Notes: a model not told the origin generated them from the sequence alone. A stretch of DNA of 60,851 nt from an uncultured Clostridia bacterium (GCA_944372345.1 CALVYT010000006.1:1-60851); one strand, 5' to 3'; shown: positions 40,333-50,520, counted from the stretch's first letter. Numbers and translations: made by a program.

Positions 40333-43300
40333 ATGAACAAGGGTAAGATCATTATGATCGTTGTAAACTTTGTGCTCATAGCGATAGTCATTGCCGCTCT
40401 TTCCGTCGGCACCGGAATATTATATCGCTTCGAGCAGGAAGTGAACACGTTCCTTTCGCCGCCGATAGTGGACGAAGAGGCGCTGTCGGTCAGCAGCGAA
40501 TCGGGTCAGGCGATGTCGCGGAGGATAATGACGGAGGGCGCGGTAATGCTGAAAAACAACGGCGCGCTGCCTCTTGACTATTCGACGGACAAACAGGTCA
40601 ACGTGTTCGGCTGGCGTTCGGTAGACTGGATCTACGGAAGCGAGGGACAGAACGCTTCCGGCGGCGTTGCGCCCGAAACGGACAACTTCGACGAGAACGT
40701 GGACATTTATAAGGCTCTGAATAAGTACGGCATCAAGTACAACACGGAGCTTTACGATATGTACTACGACTATGTCATGCCCGACCACCAGAGCGCGAAC
40801 CTCAAGGGCGTGCATATCAGTACGCTCGTTCCGCTGCGCGAACCGAAAATAACCGACAGTAATTATTACACGCCGAGTCTGCTCGCGAACGCAGAAGGGT
40901 TCTCGGATACCGCCATCGTCGTCATAGGCAGAATGGCGGGCGAGGGAATGAACGCGAATATGAACGAGCAGCTGAAAGAGGGACCGGGCGCGATGAGCGA
41001 CAGCACGCGCCACTACCTCGAGATCTCCACGGAAGAGGAAGCCCTTCTGAAATACTGCGGAGAAACCTACGAAAACGTGGTCGTGCTGATGAATGTGGCG
41101 AATCCGTTTGAAATGGGCTTTTTGGAGACGATCCCCGGCATAGACGCCTGCCTTTATATAGGCTTCACGGGCACGCGCGCGGCGCAGGCTCTGCCCGGAC
41201 TGCTCTACGGCGACACTTCTCCGTCGGGCAGAACGGTGGATACGTTCGCATACGACCTGCTGACCAACCCCGCGAACGTGTTCACCGGCGGCAAGAGTTA
41301 CAGCAATTACGGCAGGAGTTACGCCGACTATGTAGAGAACATCTACGTCGGCTATAAGTGGTATGAAACGGCGGACGCCGAGGGCATATGGAAGGGCTAC
41401 ACCCGCGAGATACCCGGCGAGAACGGCGCGGCGGGAACGACCGTGACGGGCTACGACGCCGTCGTGCAGTTCCCGCTCGGCTTCGGTATGTCGTATAACG
41501 AATACTCGTGGGAAGTGGGGGACATCACGTTCACCGATACGACGACCGCGGGCGACGAAGAAGGCGCGGGCGCGACCGTAGCGACGGAGAACGCGGCATT
41601 CACGGACAAAACGCGGATAACTATCCCCGTGACCGTCACGAACAACGGGCAGTACCCCGGCCGCGACGTCGTGGAGGTGTACGTCGCGCCGCCGTATTAC
41701 GGGCACGAGAAAGAGAGCGCGATAGAAAAAGCGTCCGTCACGCTCGCGGGTTTTGCCAAGACGCGCGAACTCGCCCCCGGAGCGAGCGAAACGATAGAAC
41801 TCGTGATAGACCCGTATGACTTTGCGTCTTACGACTGCTATGACAGGAACGGCAACGACTTCAAGGGCTGGGAGCTCGAACACGGCAGCTATACGTTCAG
41901 CCTGCGCACCGACGCGCACACCGTCAAGACGGTGACGCACGGCGGCGCGGAACAGGCGGGCAACTTCGTATACACCGTCGCTAAGGACATCGAGATACCT
42001 CTCGATCCCGTTACGGGCAAAGAGGTCGGTAACCTGTTCACGGGCGAGGACGCGGTGGATCTCGCGCCTCTTGACGCGGGCAAAAAGAACGATCCGGACT
42101 ACGTCAACCCCGACATACCGTGGTTCACCCGCGCCGACTTTATGAAGCCGAGCGAGTTTGCGGACAATTATGTGGCTCGTGACGTATCTCAGGGCGCGGA
42201 CGTCGATCCGAGCAGCCATCATGCGTCCTATGCCGACACGTGGGACGAGGCGACGGGCACGGACGCGTTCGGCGAAGAGATCCCGACGAAGGCTCCGAAG
42301 TGGGGCGAGGATAACGGTCTTATGCTTGCCGACGAATTTGGCAACGTGACCGAACTCGGACAGAAGCTGGGTATGGATTACGACGACCCGCAGTGGGACG
42401 CCGTGCTCGACCAGCTGGAAATGTCCGAGGTCACGAACATGATAAACGGATATTACGGAACGAAAGCGCTTCCCAGCGTCGGTAAACCCGCGCTTGCGGA
42501 TCTCGACGGACCGGCGCAGATCAAAGGCTTTTCGACCGCGCCGCGCGGCACGGGCTATCCGACGATGGTCGTAATTGCCGCGACGTGGAATCCGGACCTC
42601 GCATACGAGTTCGGCAAGGCTTACGGCGACGATATGAAAGGCGTTTCCGTTTACGGCGTCTGGGGGTGGGCGATAGACTGCCACAGAACGGCGTGGTTCG
42701 GGCGCAATCACGAATCCCCGAGCGAGGACGCCATGCTCGCGGGCACGATGATAGCGAACGCCGTCAGAGGGCTCAGCACCCGCGGCAGATACAGCTTTAC
42801 CAAGCATTTCGCACTCTACGGATACGGCGGCGACAGCATTTGGCTGACCGAGCAGGCGTTCCGTGAAGTGTACCTGCGCTCTTACCGCAAGGCGTTCGTG
42901 GACGGCGGCGCGCTCGGCGCGATGACGACATATCAGGGTATCGGCGCGGAGCATTCCGAAACGACGTCCGCGCTCCTGACGGGAGTCCTCCGCCGCGAGT
43001 GGGATTTCAAGGGCGCAATCACGACGGACTATATAGGCGAAAACAATTATTGCGAAGCGATACTGCGCGCGGGCGGCGACCTCGGTATGGGCGTTAAACT
43101 GATCCGCAACTACAACGAGTCCTCGTCGCCGCGCGTACAGCATATGATACGCGAAGTGGCGCACCACGTCCTGTATATGTGGCTGCACGCGGACTATAAC
43201 GCGCGCGTTTACGAAGCCAACCCCGACAAGGACGATACGATCATCAAGTCCACGAGCATAAACAGCTGGGTGTGGTGGAAACCGTTCATAACGACGGTGG

Positions 43301-44106
43301 ACGTATGCGCGGGCGTGCTGTGCCTTATGTGGGCGGCGCTCGTAGTGTTCAGCCTGATCTTCGGTAAGAAGAAAGCCCCCGAAGGACCGACGGCGCAACC
43401 GTTTGCCGGCGGCAATGTTAAGGGCGGCGGCGATAAGCACGGCAACGCATATGCGGACGCGTATATAGCGGGTATGTTCGCGGCGGCGAACGAACCTCCT
43501 CCCGCAAGCGGCGACGCTCCGTTCGAGGAACTTTCGGGCGCGGCGGCGGACATAACGGAAACCGCGGCTGCGGACGCACCCGAAGCGGCGGCGGAGCAGG
43601 AGGAAGCGCCGGGCGAAGCCGCGGCGGCTGACGCGCCTGCGGCGGGCTTCGCGGTCGTTCCCGCAGCGGCAAAAACGTATGCGGAGGAATACGAGGAGCT
43701 GACCGACGAACGCAAAGAGTATGTGGAGAAAGTCAAAGCGCACGTTCTTTCGGCAGAGGGCGCGGTCGAAACCGCGACCGCGGGCGGAGTGACCGTCAAG
43801 GTCGGCGGCAAGCCCGTGGTAACGATAAAGATCAGGCGCGGAATGCCCGTCGCGTATTTCAAACTTGATAACGACGCGATCCGTTCGGCGCGGAAAGAGT
43901 TCGGGTTCAAGCTGGAATATACGAAGATCAAGCTGCGCGACGAAACGGGCGTGAACGCGGCGTGCCGCCTTGCGGACATCGTTTGCGAGCAGCACGCGCG
44001 CGAAAAGGAAGAGGCGAAGGAGCGCCGCCGCGAGGCAAGGCGCGCCCGCCGCGAACAGGCGAAAGCCGCAGAAGCCGATAAGGCAAAGGAGAACGACGAT
44101 GAGTAA
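40333..44106 (+). CDS. Membrane-anchored, domain-permuted glycoside hydrolase family 3 enzyme with cytosolic tail
   Basis: A 1257-residue protein. ATG 40333 has GGAGG 5 nt upstream; the ATG at 40321 overlaps that site. One TM helix (residues ~5-28) anchors it. The GH3 C-terminal sandwich domain comes first (GAVMLKNNGALPLD) with an FnIII-like domain (~390-500). The GH3 TIM barrel follows (~680-960), with FTKHFALYGYGG and nucleophile Asp899 in AITTDYIG. This inverted order is known in some clostridial beta-glucosidases. A second TM (~987-1012) leads to an Ala/Glu-rich linker and a ~140-residue cytosolic domain (KPVVTIKIRRGMPVAYFKLD) with a basic helical tail. Its stop overlaps the next start by 8 nt. 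Confidence 0.85.
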   Translation: MNKGKIIMIVVNFVLIAIVIAALSVGTGILYRFEQEVNTFLSPPIVDEEALSVSSESGQAMSRRIMTEGAVMLKNNGALPLDYSTDKQVNVFGWRSVDWIYGSEGQNASGGVAPETDNFDENVDIYKALNKYGIKYNTELYDMYYDYVMPDHQSANLKGVHISTLVPLREPKITDSNYYTPSLLANAEGFSDTAIVVIGRMAGEGMNANMNEQLKEGPGAMSDSTRHYLEISTEEEALLKYCGETYENVVVLMNVANPFEMGFLETIPGIDACLYIGFTGTRAAQALPGLLYGDTSPSGRTVDTFAYDLLTNPANVFTGGKSYSNYGRSYADYVENIYVGYKWYETADAEGIWKGYTREIPGENGAAGTTVTGYDAVVQFPLGFGMSYNEYSWEVGDITFTDTTTAGDEEGAGATVATENAAFTDKTRITIPVTVTNNGQYPGRDVVEVYVAPPYYGHEKESAIEKASVTLAGFAKTRELAPGASETIELVIDPYDFASYDCYDRNGNDFKGWELEHGSYTFSLRTDAHTVKTVTHGGAEQAGNFVYTVAKDIEIPLDPVTGKEVGNLFTGEDAVDLAPLDAGKKNDPDYVNPDIPWFTRADFMKPSEFADNYVARDVSQGADVDPSSHHASYADTWDEATGTDAFGEEIPTKAPKWGEDNGLMLADEFGNVTELGQKLGMDYDDPQWDAVLDQLEMSEVTNMINGYYGTKALPSVGKPALADLDGPAQIKGFSTAPRGTGYPTMVVIAATWNPDLAYEFGKAYGDDMKGVSVYGVWGWAIDCHRTAWFGRNHESPSEDAMLAGTMIANAVRGLSTRGRYSFTKHFALYGYGGDSIWLTEQAFREVYLRSYRKAFVDGGALGAMTTYQGIGAEHSETTSALLTGVLRREWDFKGAITTDYIGENNYCEAILRAGGDLGMGVKLIRNYNESSSPRVQHMIREVAHHVLYMWLHADYNARVYEANPDKDDTIIKSTSINSWVWWKPFITTVDVCAGVLCLMWAALVVFSLIFGKKKAPEGPTAQPFAGGNVKGGGDKHGNAYADAYIAGMFAAANEPPPASGDAPFEELSGAAADITETAAADAPEAAAEQEEAPGEAAAADAPAAGFAVVPAAAKTYAEEYEELTDERKEYVEKVKAHVLSAEGAVETATAGGVTVKVGGKPVVTIKIRRGMPVAYFKLDNDAIRSARKEFGFKLEYTKIKLRDETGVNAACRLADIVCEQHAREKEEAKERRREARRARREQAKAAEADKAKENDDE

Positions 44107-47100
44107 TCTGAATAAGAAGAGAACGCTCCTGACGGTCTGCGTGATAGTCGCCGCACTCCTGATATGCGCGATAACGGCAATATCCGTTATGGTGTCGTCC
44201 TGGGTGGATTATAAGGATTATTACGACAGAGCGATATGGGAGCGCGAAGAGCAGAAGCGGATAGACAGTCTGCCGCTCGAGCTCGTGGGAATAACGGCAA
44301 ATCTCGCGCAGGGCGTGGAGTATTACGATAACGGCAAAGCGAGCCCTAAGAACGCCGACTTCGAAGTTATGGCGCACTTCACCGAAAAGGGGAAGGAGCG
44401 CGACGAAATGCTGATGGACGACGCGTTCACGCTCTCCGTCCCCGCGGATTTCGCCGAAAAGGGCGGAACGGTAACGGTCAGTTACAGCTGGACGCCCGAG
44501 ACGGAAGAAGGAGAAGAGGCTCCCGAACCCGTGGTCAAGACGGCGGAAGTCCCCGTAACGCTGACGCACGTCGCTCTCGAAACATTGACGATAAGGCAAA
44601 ACCCTTACCGCATATATTACAGCGACGCGATGAGCTTCGACAAGAAAGGAATGACTGCGGTCGCCGAATATAACGACGGCAGCGTAACGCCGCTTTACGA
44701 GGGCGACCTGACGGTGAAAACGGAGGGCGCGCTTGAAGCGGGCGCGCAGTCCGCGACGGTGGCGTATACCGACGGCGAAAGCGAGGTTACGGCGGAGGTT
44801 CCGATAACCGTCGTGCCCGAGGAAGATTACGACGACGGCAAGGTGGTCGCGATAGACCCCGACGGAGAAGTATTCCTTTCCGAAGGTCAGTCGCTCGTGA
44901 CTGCCGTCCCGCCCATCCGCGCGACTTACGTCAGCGGCAACCGCCTGCTTCTCAGCAGTTCCAGCGAATACAGCCCATACGAGGTCGAAGGCAATATCGA
45001 AACGGCGTCGTTTATGAAGAACTGCGTCCTGACGATAACCCTTAAAGAGGATCCGAACATCGTCTGCCGCGTGGCGGCGAGCGTGCGCAACGGCAGAGAC
45101 GCTGAGGACGCGACGAAAGAGGGCGGCGAGGATAAGACCGTTACCGGCTGGACGTATGACGAAAACGGTCTGCTCGTCGAAGAGGACGAACAGACGACGG
45201 CAGTCGAGGGCGCGAGCCGCATATCCTTCGTGTACGAAAGCAAAAGGATAGCAAGGACGAATTTCTCGATGCGCATAGCCAACCGCACCGAAGCGGACGG
45301 ACAGATAAAACCCGTCAATCTCGCGTCGGTGGCGTCGCTCACCGTCAACGGCAGGTATGTGCCGATAGACAGGAATTACGTTCTTTCGGGTCAGACAGCG
45401 GCGGACAAGGATAAGTATATGTTCACGGACGTATCTCTGCCCGACCTCGCTCTCAACGAGGGCGCGAACAGCATCGTGCTGACGTTCAAGCCCTCCGTCA
45501 CTCTCGCGATAGACCGTCTCGATCTTTCCACGCGGTATGACGGGGAGTTCTATGAATCGATGAGCGATTACATCGCGGAGTGCGCGGCGACAAATTCGAC
45601 GTTCGACCTCGACCTCGAAAAGATGTACGACTGGCACAATACACCGGGAGCGTATGCGCACGGTATGTGCTCGGACGGCGAATACATTTATGCGACGTAT
45701 ACGACCTGGCGCCACAGCGGCATTCTCCGCCCGACAACCGTGATGCGTTTCGACCCCGAAACGGGCGAAACGGTGAAAAGCGCGACGGTCAACGATTTCA
45801 CGCTCGAAGAGAACGCCGGCATCACTTACTACGACGGCAAGATCATCATCTTCGGCGGCAGCGGCTCGTCGATGAAAGCGGCGTATGTGGAAAAGAGCGC
45901 GTTTACGGACAAATGCACGTTCACGGCTTACGACGGTTTCGCGTTCGAGGGACTGGAAAACGCTACTCTTCGCGACGTTTACTGGAACAACGCGGCGCAG
46001 AGGTTCGCGGTGTTCTCGGGAAACAATCTGTATATATACGATTCTTCCTTCAAGGTCGTTACGAACGTCACGCCGGTCGCAGACCCCGTGAACGGCAGCC
46101 TGAAAATAATGCGTATGACGGGCAGCGACGACTATATCTTCTTCAACTATTCCGTTGACGGCGTATACACTCCCGTCGTGCACATTTACGACTGGAACGG
46201 CAATTACGTCGGACGCGTGGTCATCCCGAATACCGTCGACGCGATGAACGAGGGAGGGGAAGTCGTAATCGACACCGCCAGTACGAACACGCAGGCGATA
46301 GCGTACCATAACGGCGACTTCTACTTCGCGGCTATCAAATTCGGCGATAACGTCGGCGGCGACGCGACGGCGTATATGCGCGCCCGTCTGCCGCTCGTTC
46401 CCGAGGACAGGGAATACGACCTCAACTTCGGCGAATATCTGGCGGCGTGCGCGGATAACGGTTACGATCCGATGTTTGACGTTGTCGCGGCGAAAGGTAC
46501 TTACGGTCAGATCGGCGAAGCCGAGATCAAGACCGGTTACTCGATGGGCGGCATTTCGGACGGCAGATACATCTACGTCGCCCAGAACACGGGCGGTAAC
46601 TCCATGACGACGCTGCGCAAGTTCGATCCCGTCGACTGGTCGCTCGTCGGCAGCACGAAATCGTTCTCCGTACAGCTCGGCGAAGGCGTAAACACATACG
46701 ATAATTCGCAGCTTATGATAAAGGACGGCATACTGTACTGCTTCATTTATCCCGACGAAGATATGTGCCGCGCGGTGGCGGTCAGCCTCGATGACTTCGA
46801 CGGCGCGACCCCCGTCGAAACGGCTCTGCCGTTCGAGGGCAAAACGGACAACATCGGCAGCGGCTGGCAGAGCGCGCACGTCAAGGGCGCGTATTGGAGC
46901 GACGAAACGGGTAAGTTCGCAGTCATCGACCGCGGCGGCAATATGTATCTGTTCGACGAAGAGGGCAACAAGCAGGGCGATACGATCGTACTTCGGAAGC
47001 ACTCGGGAATGAACCTTACGTCGATAACGGGCGACGACAAATACATCTATGTCGCATATTCCGTCAACTCCCAGACGACGGTGCCGTTCGACATCTACAC

Positions 47101-48622
47101 CTGGGAAGGTACTTACGTCGGCTCGGGCGCGCCCGAGGGCATACACCTCAGGCAGAATGTCGGGGAGGACAGCGACGGCAATCCTATCCATCAGCCGTAT
47201 AACATCCAGGCGATATTCTTCCACGACGGCGAAATGTACACGACGTTCTGCTCGTGGACGAACGAGGATTACAAAGGCGATACGGGGCTGTATCTGTGGC
47301 GGATGGCGGCGGATTACGAAGCGTTCGATCAGCTCGTACTGACGGGCGTGACCGCCGAGGAGACCGGGAGCGTCAAGAAGGATTACCGCGTCGGCGAGTC
47401 CTTCGACCCGAGCGGGCTCACCGTTACCGCGCAGTTCAGCGACGGAAGCTCCGATGCCGTCGATGAATTCACGTTTTCTCCCGCGGTGTTCTCCGAAGGC
47501 GGAGAGCAGAAAGTCACGATCTCCTACACGTTCGGCAAGCGCACCTACGAAGCGGAGCATAAGGTGACCGTGAACGTCGCGTCCGTCACCGACATAACGG
47601 TGGAGGGAGCAAAGACGAACTACCGCGTCGGCGAATCCTTCGACAGATCCGTCGCCACCGTCAAAGTAAATTACGACGACGGTACGTCCAGAGAAGTCGA
47701 CGATTACGCGGTGGATCCGAACGTGTTCATCGATAAGGGCGAGTACGACGTAGTGATATCGTACACGGTGGACGGCACGACGTACCGCGCCGCTCCCATC
47801 AAAGTCACGGTGTCCGACGCGGCGAATTACGGCGACTACGCGGTCGGCGGCGGCAGCAGCTTCAACGTCGCGGGCGTGAACAGCGACTACGGCAGGCTCA
47901 CGACGAGCGGCTGGACGCAGGGCGGCGTTTCCGACGGTACTTATCTGTACGTCGCGGTCAATGCCGGCAACAATTCGACGTCAACGCTGTATAAGATAGA
48001 TCCCGCCGACGGCTACGCCGTGGTCGGCACGAGCACGGCGTTCAGTACGGGAATGGATTCGGGCGAGGGAGATAACTCGCGTCTGTTCATCAAGGACGGC
48101 ATCCTGTATATCGTCAGCCCCGGAAAACCGCTGCTGTATATCCCGACGGACGGCATAGACGGCGGCACGCCGCAGGCCGCCTCCGGCACGGAATACGACA
48201 TCACGTTCACCGGCGTCGACGGAACGATCAAGTCCGTCACCTGGAATGAATCGGCGAACAAGTTCGCCATACTCTCCGGCTCAACGATATATATCGCCGA
48301 TGAAAGCGGCAGCGTGACGGATCAGATCACAGGAGTGGGCTATTCCGATTACAGCGCGGGTTCGGTCACGAGCGATAACAAATACATCTATGTGTCGTTT
48401 ACGAAGAACGGTCAGACGGAAGCCCCCGTCCTCGTCTACGATTGGGAAGACGGCGAACCGACGGTCACCGCGCCTACGGGCATAAATCTCGGAGAGAACG
48501 TCGGGTTCAACTATAATATCCAGACGATATTCTTCCACAACGGCGCGATCTACGCCACCGTCTGCACCTGGATCAACACCCATTCGGGACTTTACCTCTG
48601 GTCGATAACTCCGGCGGCGTAA
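44099..48622 (+). CDS. Large membrane-anchored surface protein with Ig-like and propeller-like repeats
   Basis: A 1507-residue protein starting at ATG 44099 (AAGGAG 7 nt upstream). One N-terminal TM helix (residues ~8-32) anchors it. Bacterial Ig-like (Big_3-type) modules occur near 60-260, and two more at ~1080-1245 (YRVGESFDPSGLTV, YRVGESFDRSVATV). Three propeller-like blocks begin near residues 521, 816 and 1274 with G(M/G)xSDGxY(I/L)Y. No enzyme motif or sortase signal is seen. It is coupled translationally to the GH3 gene, so it probably holds or presents glycan to that enzyme on the cell surface. Confidence 0.75.
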   Translation: MSNLNKKRTLLTVCVIVAALLICAITAISVMVSSWVDYKDYYDRAIWEREEQKRIDSLPLELVGITANLAQGVEYYDNGKASPKNADFEVMAHFTEKGKERDEMLMDDAFTLSVPADFAEKGGTVTVSYSWTPETEEGEEAPEPVVKTAEVPVTLTHVALETLTIRQNPYRIYYSDAMSFDKKGMTAVAEYNDGSVTPLYEGDLTVKTEGALEAGAQSATVAYTDGESEVTAEVPITVVPEEDYDDGKVVAIDPDGEVFLSEGQSLVTAVPPIRATYVSGNRLLLSSSSEYSPYEVEGNIETASFMKNCVLTITLKEDPNIVCRVAASVRNGRDAEDATKEGGEDKTVTGWTYDENGLLVEEDEQTTAVEGASRISFVYESKRIARTNFSMRIANRTEADGQIKPVNLASVASLTVNGRYVPIDRNYVLSGQTAADKDKYMFTDVSLPDLALNEGANSIVLTFKPSVTLAIDRLDLSTRYDGEFYESMSDYIAECAATNSTFDLDLEKMYDWHNTPGAYAHGMCSDGEYIYATYTTWRHSGILRPTTVMRFDPETGETVKSATVNDFTLEENAGITYYDGKIIIFGGSGSSMKAAYVEKSAFTDKCTFTAYDGFAFEGLENATLRDVYWNNAAQRFAVFSGNNLYIYDSSFKVVTNVTPVADPVNGSLKIMRMTGSDDYIFFNYSVDGVYTPVVHIYDWNGNYVGRVVIPNTVDAMNEGGEVVIDTASTNTQAIAYHNGDFYFAAIKFGDNVGGDATAYMRARLPLVPEDREYDLNFGEYLAACADNGYDPMFDVVAAKGTYGQIGEAEIKTGYSMGGISDGRYIYVAQNTGGNSMTTLRKFDPVDWSLVGSTKSFSVQLGEGVNTYDNSQLMIKDGILYCFIYPDEDMCRAVAVSLDDFDGATPVETALPFEGKTDNIGSGWQSAHVKGAYWSDETGKFAVIDRGGNMYLFDEEGNKQGDTIVLRKHSGMNLTSITGDDKYIYVAYSVNSQTTVPFDIYTWEGTYVGSGAPEGIHLRQNVGEDSDGNPIHQPYNIQAIFFHDGEMYTTFCSWTNEDYKGDTGLYLWRMAADYEAFDQLVLTGVTAEETGSVKKDYRVGESFDPSGLTVTAQFSDGSSDAVDEFTFSPAVFSEGGEQKVTISYTFGKRTYEAEHKVTVNVASVTDITVEGAKTNYRVGESFDRSVATVKVNYDDGTSREVDDYAVDPNVFIDKGEYDVVISYTVDGTTYRAAPIKVTVSDAANYGDYAVGGGSSFNVAGVNSDYGRLTTSGWTQGGVSDGTYLYVAVNAGNNSTSTLYKIDPADGYAVVGTSTAFSTGMDSGEGDNSRLFIKDGILYIVSPGKPLLYIPTDGIDGGTPQAASGTEYDITFTGVDGTIKSVTWNESANKFAILSGSTIYIADESGSVTDQITGVGYSDYSAGSVTSDNKYIYVSFTKNGQTEAPVLVYDWEDGEPTVTAPTGINLGENVGFNYNIQTIFFHNGAIYATVCTWINTHSGLYLWSITPAA

Positions 48623-48815
48623 CGGCGGCGCGGACGCGACCGGGCGGACGGCCCTTTGAGCGGAGTTCGGAAAAGTTTGCAGGCAGGCGGCTTCGCGGGA
48701 AGTTCGGAACGCGGCAGGCGAGATGACTTCGCGAGGAGTCCGTAACGCCGGGCGGACGTCCGGAACGGTAAACCTTAAAGAAAATGCCCGTCGGGAGTAC
48801 TCCCGACAGGCGGCA

Positions 48816-48846
48816 GGAGCGGCTCGTAAAGAGCCGCTCCTTGATT
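48816..48846 (+). terminator. Terminator after the GH3/surface-protein operon
   Basis: GGAGCGGCTC (48816-48825) pairs with GAGCCGCTCC (48831-48840) and is followed by TTGATTTTT. A second palindrome TCGGGAGTACTCCCGA (48791-48806) lies just upstream. Confidence 0.75.
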
Positions 48847-48996
48847 TTTATGTTTGCAAAACGCCCGGCTTTCGCGAAATTCCTGCTCTGCGGGTCAAAT
48901 GCCATGCGCTTCGCCGCGGTCACGGAAAGACCGCCGTAAACGGATCCGAGCGTCGCGCCGTATTCCGCGGACAGTATCATAAAAAACGTGCCGGAG

Positions 48997-49073
48997 TTCA
49001 ATAAAACGCAGGATAATTTTTGCGCACCGCCCGATAAAACGCAGGATAACGCCGCCGCAAAGCGGCGCGGCGG
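48997..49073. repeat. 77-bp direct repeat, left copy, flanking the DUF4143 ATPase cassette
   Basis: Identical but for one base to 50440-50516. It contains an internal duplication of ATAAAACGCAGGATAA and ends in the palindromic GCCGCCGCAAAGCGGCGCGG. The stretch 48847-48996 before it holds no supported gene. Confidence 0.9.
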
Positions 49074-49082
49074 TTCTTGAAA

Positions 49083-49177
49083 TTTTTACGATGCGGAGTA
49101 AAAAGTATCTTATTATCGAAAGTTTTTACGCTATGGAGTAAAAACATTTGACTTTCTGAGAGTTTTTACTTAAAATA
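49083..49177 (+). promoter_or_regulatory. Promoter with three phased TTTTTAC operator-like repeats
   Basis: The 22-mers at 49083-49104 and 49123-49144 share TTTTTACG....GGAGTAAAAA and are imperfect inverted repeats. A third TTTTTAC (49164-49170) lies inside the spacer of the promoter TTGACT (49149-49154), 17 nt, TAAAAT (49172-49177). The spacing of 40 and 41 bp puts all three on one helix face. Confidence 0.6.
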
Positions 49178-49195
49178 TGATCAGGGAGGTCGGAT

Positions 49196-50401
49196 ATGAT
49201 ATACAGGGAAGAGTATATGGCGCAGCTCAAAGCATTCGCAGGCAGCGGCGTGATAAAGGTCGTTACGGGACTGCGCAGGTCGGGTAAGTCGACGCTGCTC
49301 GGGATGTTCCGCGACGAACTTCTGCAAAGCGGCGTCGCGGCGGAGCGCATACAGTATATAAACTTTGAACTGATGAAGTACGATTCGGTGCGCTCATACC
49401 GCCGGCTTTACGATCTCGTGCGCCCGAATATAGTGAGCGGCGAAAAGAACTATTTGTTTTTCGACGAGATACAGCAGGTTGACGGTTGGGAAAAGACGGT
49501 AAATTCGCTGTCTCTCGAATGTGACGTCGATATTTATGTGACCGGGTCGAACGCATATCTCCTGTCTTCGGAACTGGCGACGCTCATTTCAGGCAGATAT
49601 GTGGAAATCAGAATGCTGCCGCTTTCGTTTAAGGAGTACTACGGGTATTACCGCGGGAGCGGGAGGAGCAGGGAAGATATATTCAACGAATATCTGAAAT
49701 ACGGCGGGCTGCCGCAGCTGCTCTCTCTCCCTCGCGACGAGAAAATAACGGACGCTTTTTTGTCGAGCATTTACGATACCGTGATACTTAAAGACGTTAT
49801 CGGACGCAATAAACTCAAAGATCCCGACCTTTTGAGGCGGGTGTTCGCATTCGTTTGCGGGAACGTGGGCAGCATCATATCGGCGAACAGCATAGCGAAG
49901 TATATAGCGAAAGAGGCAAAGCTCGACGCGGCTCTCCGCCCCGCTACGATAAGCAATCTGCTCGGTATGCTGGAAAACGCTTTCATCGTTTACCGTGCGG
50001 ATCGCTATGACGTAAAAGGCAAGGAAACGCTCAGATCTCTGGAAAAATACTATCTCGCGGACATAGGACTGAAAAATACGATCACGGGATATTCGCTTGA
50101 AAATTACGGGCATACGATAGAAAACGTCGTATATCTCGAACTCCTGCGCCGCGGTTATAAGGTCTACGTCGGCAAATGCGAGAACAGGGAGATAGATTTC
50201 GTCGCGATCAGAAAAGGCGAAACGAAATATTATCAGGTCACGGAGAGTCTGGCGGATAAGACGACGCGCGAGCGTGAGATCGCTCCGTTCTATGCCACGA
50301 ACGATTTCTACGAGAAAACGATAATCACGGCGGATAAGACATACGTTACGGATGCGAACGGGATAAATATCGTTAATCTGACGGATTTCCTGCTTTCCTG
50401 A
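49196..50401 (+). CDS. AAA_14/DUF4143 family ATPase
   Basis: A 401-residue protein. The N-terminal P-loop domain has VVTGLRRSGKSTLL (Lys31), Walker B NYLFFDEIQQVDGWE and sensor VTGSNAYLLSSELATLISGR. The C-terminal DUF4143 domain contains EKYYLADIGLKNTITGY and a nuclease-like EIDFVAIRKGETKYYQV (E-x-D...K pattern). These ATPases are widespread in anaerobes, are often present in many copies, and have an unclear function. The gene has lower GC than its neighbours and sits between 77-bp direct repeats, suggesting movement as a unit. GGGAGG precedes the ATG. Confidence 0.9.
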   Translation: MIYREEYMAQLKAFAGSGVIKVVTGLRRSGKSTLLGMFRDELLQSGVAAERIQYINFELMKYDSVRSYRRLYDLVRPNIVSGEKNYLFFDEIQQVDGWEKTVNSLSLECDVDIYVTGSNAYLLSSELATLISGRYVEIRMLPLSFKEYYGYYRGSGRSREDIFNEYLKYGGLPQLLSLPRDEKITDAFLSSIYDTVILKDVIGRNKLKDPDLLRRVFAFVCGNVGSIISANSIAKYIAKEAKLDAALRPATISNLLGMLENAFIVYRADRYDVKGKETLRSLEKYYLADIGLKNTITGYSLENYGHTIENVVYLELLRRGYKVYVGKCENREIDFVAIRKGETKYYQVTESLADKTTREREIAPFYATNDFYEKTIITADKTYVTDANGINIVNLTDFLLS

Positions 50402-50439
50402 TGTGCGAAAACTTTGTCGCGGCGCCGCGGTCTTTCTTT

Positions 50440-50516
50440 TTCAATGAAACGCAGGATAATTTTTGCGCACCGCCCGATAAAACGCAGGATAACGCCGCCG
50501 CAAAGCGGCGCGGCGG
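50440..50516. repeat. 77-bp direct repeat, right copy
   Basis: One mismatch to the left copy (ATGAAA instead of ATAAAA). It starts 39 nt after the ATPase stop codon. Confidence 0.9.
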
Positions 50517-50520
50517 CGCA

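Noticed and set aside
40420..47560. Antisense open frames of about 1190 and 1210 codons opposite the GH3 and surface-protein genes
   Set aside because: The plus-strand genes have signal anchors, conserved domains, ribosome binding sites and coupled starts; the antisense frames have none.
48573..49001. Minus-strand 142-codon open frame downstream of the surface-protein operon
   Set aside because: It begins with TTG without a ribosome binding site, runs through two palindromes including the operon terminator, and matches no family I know.
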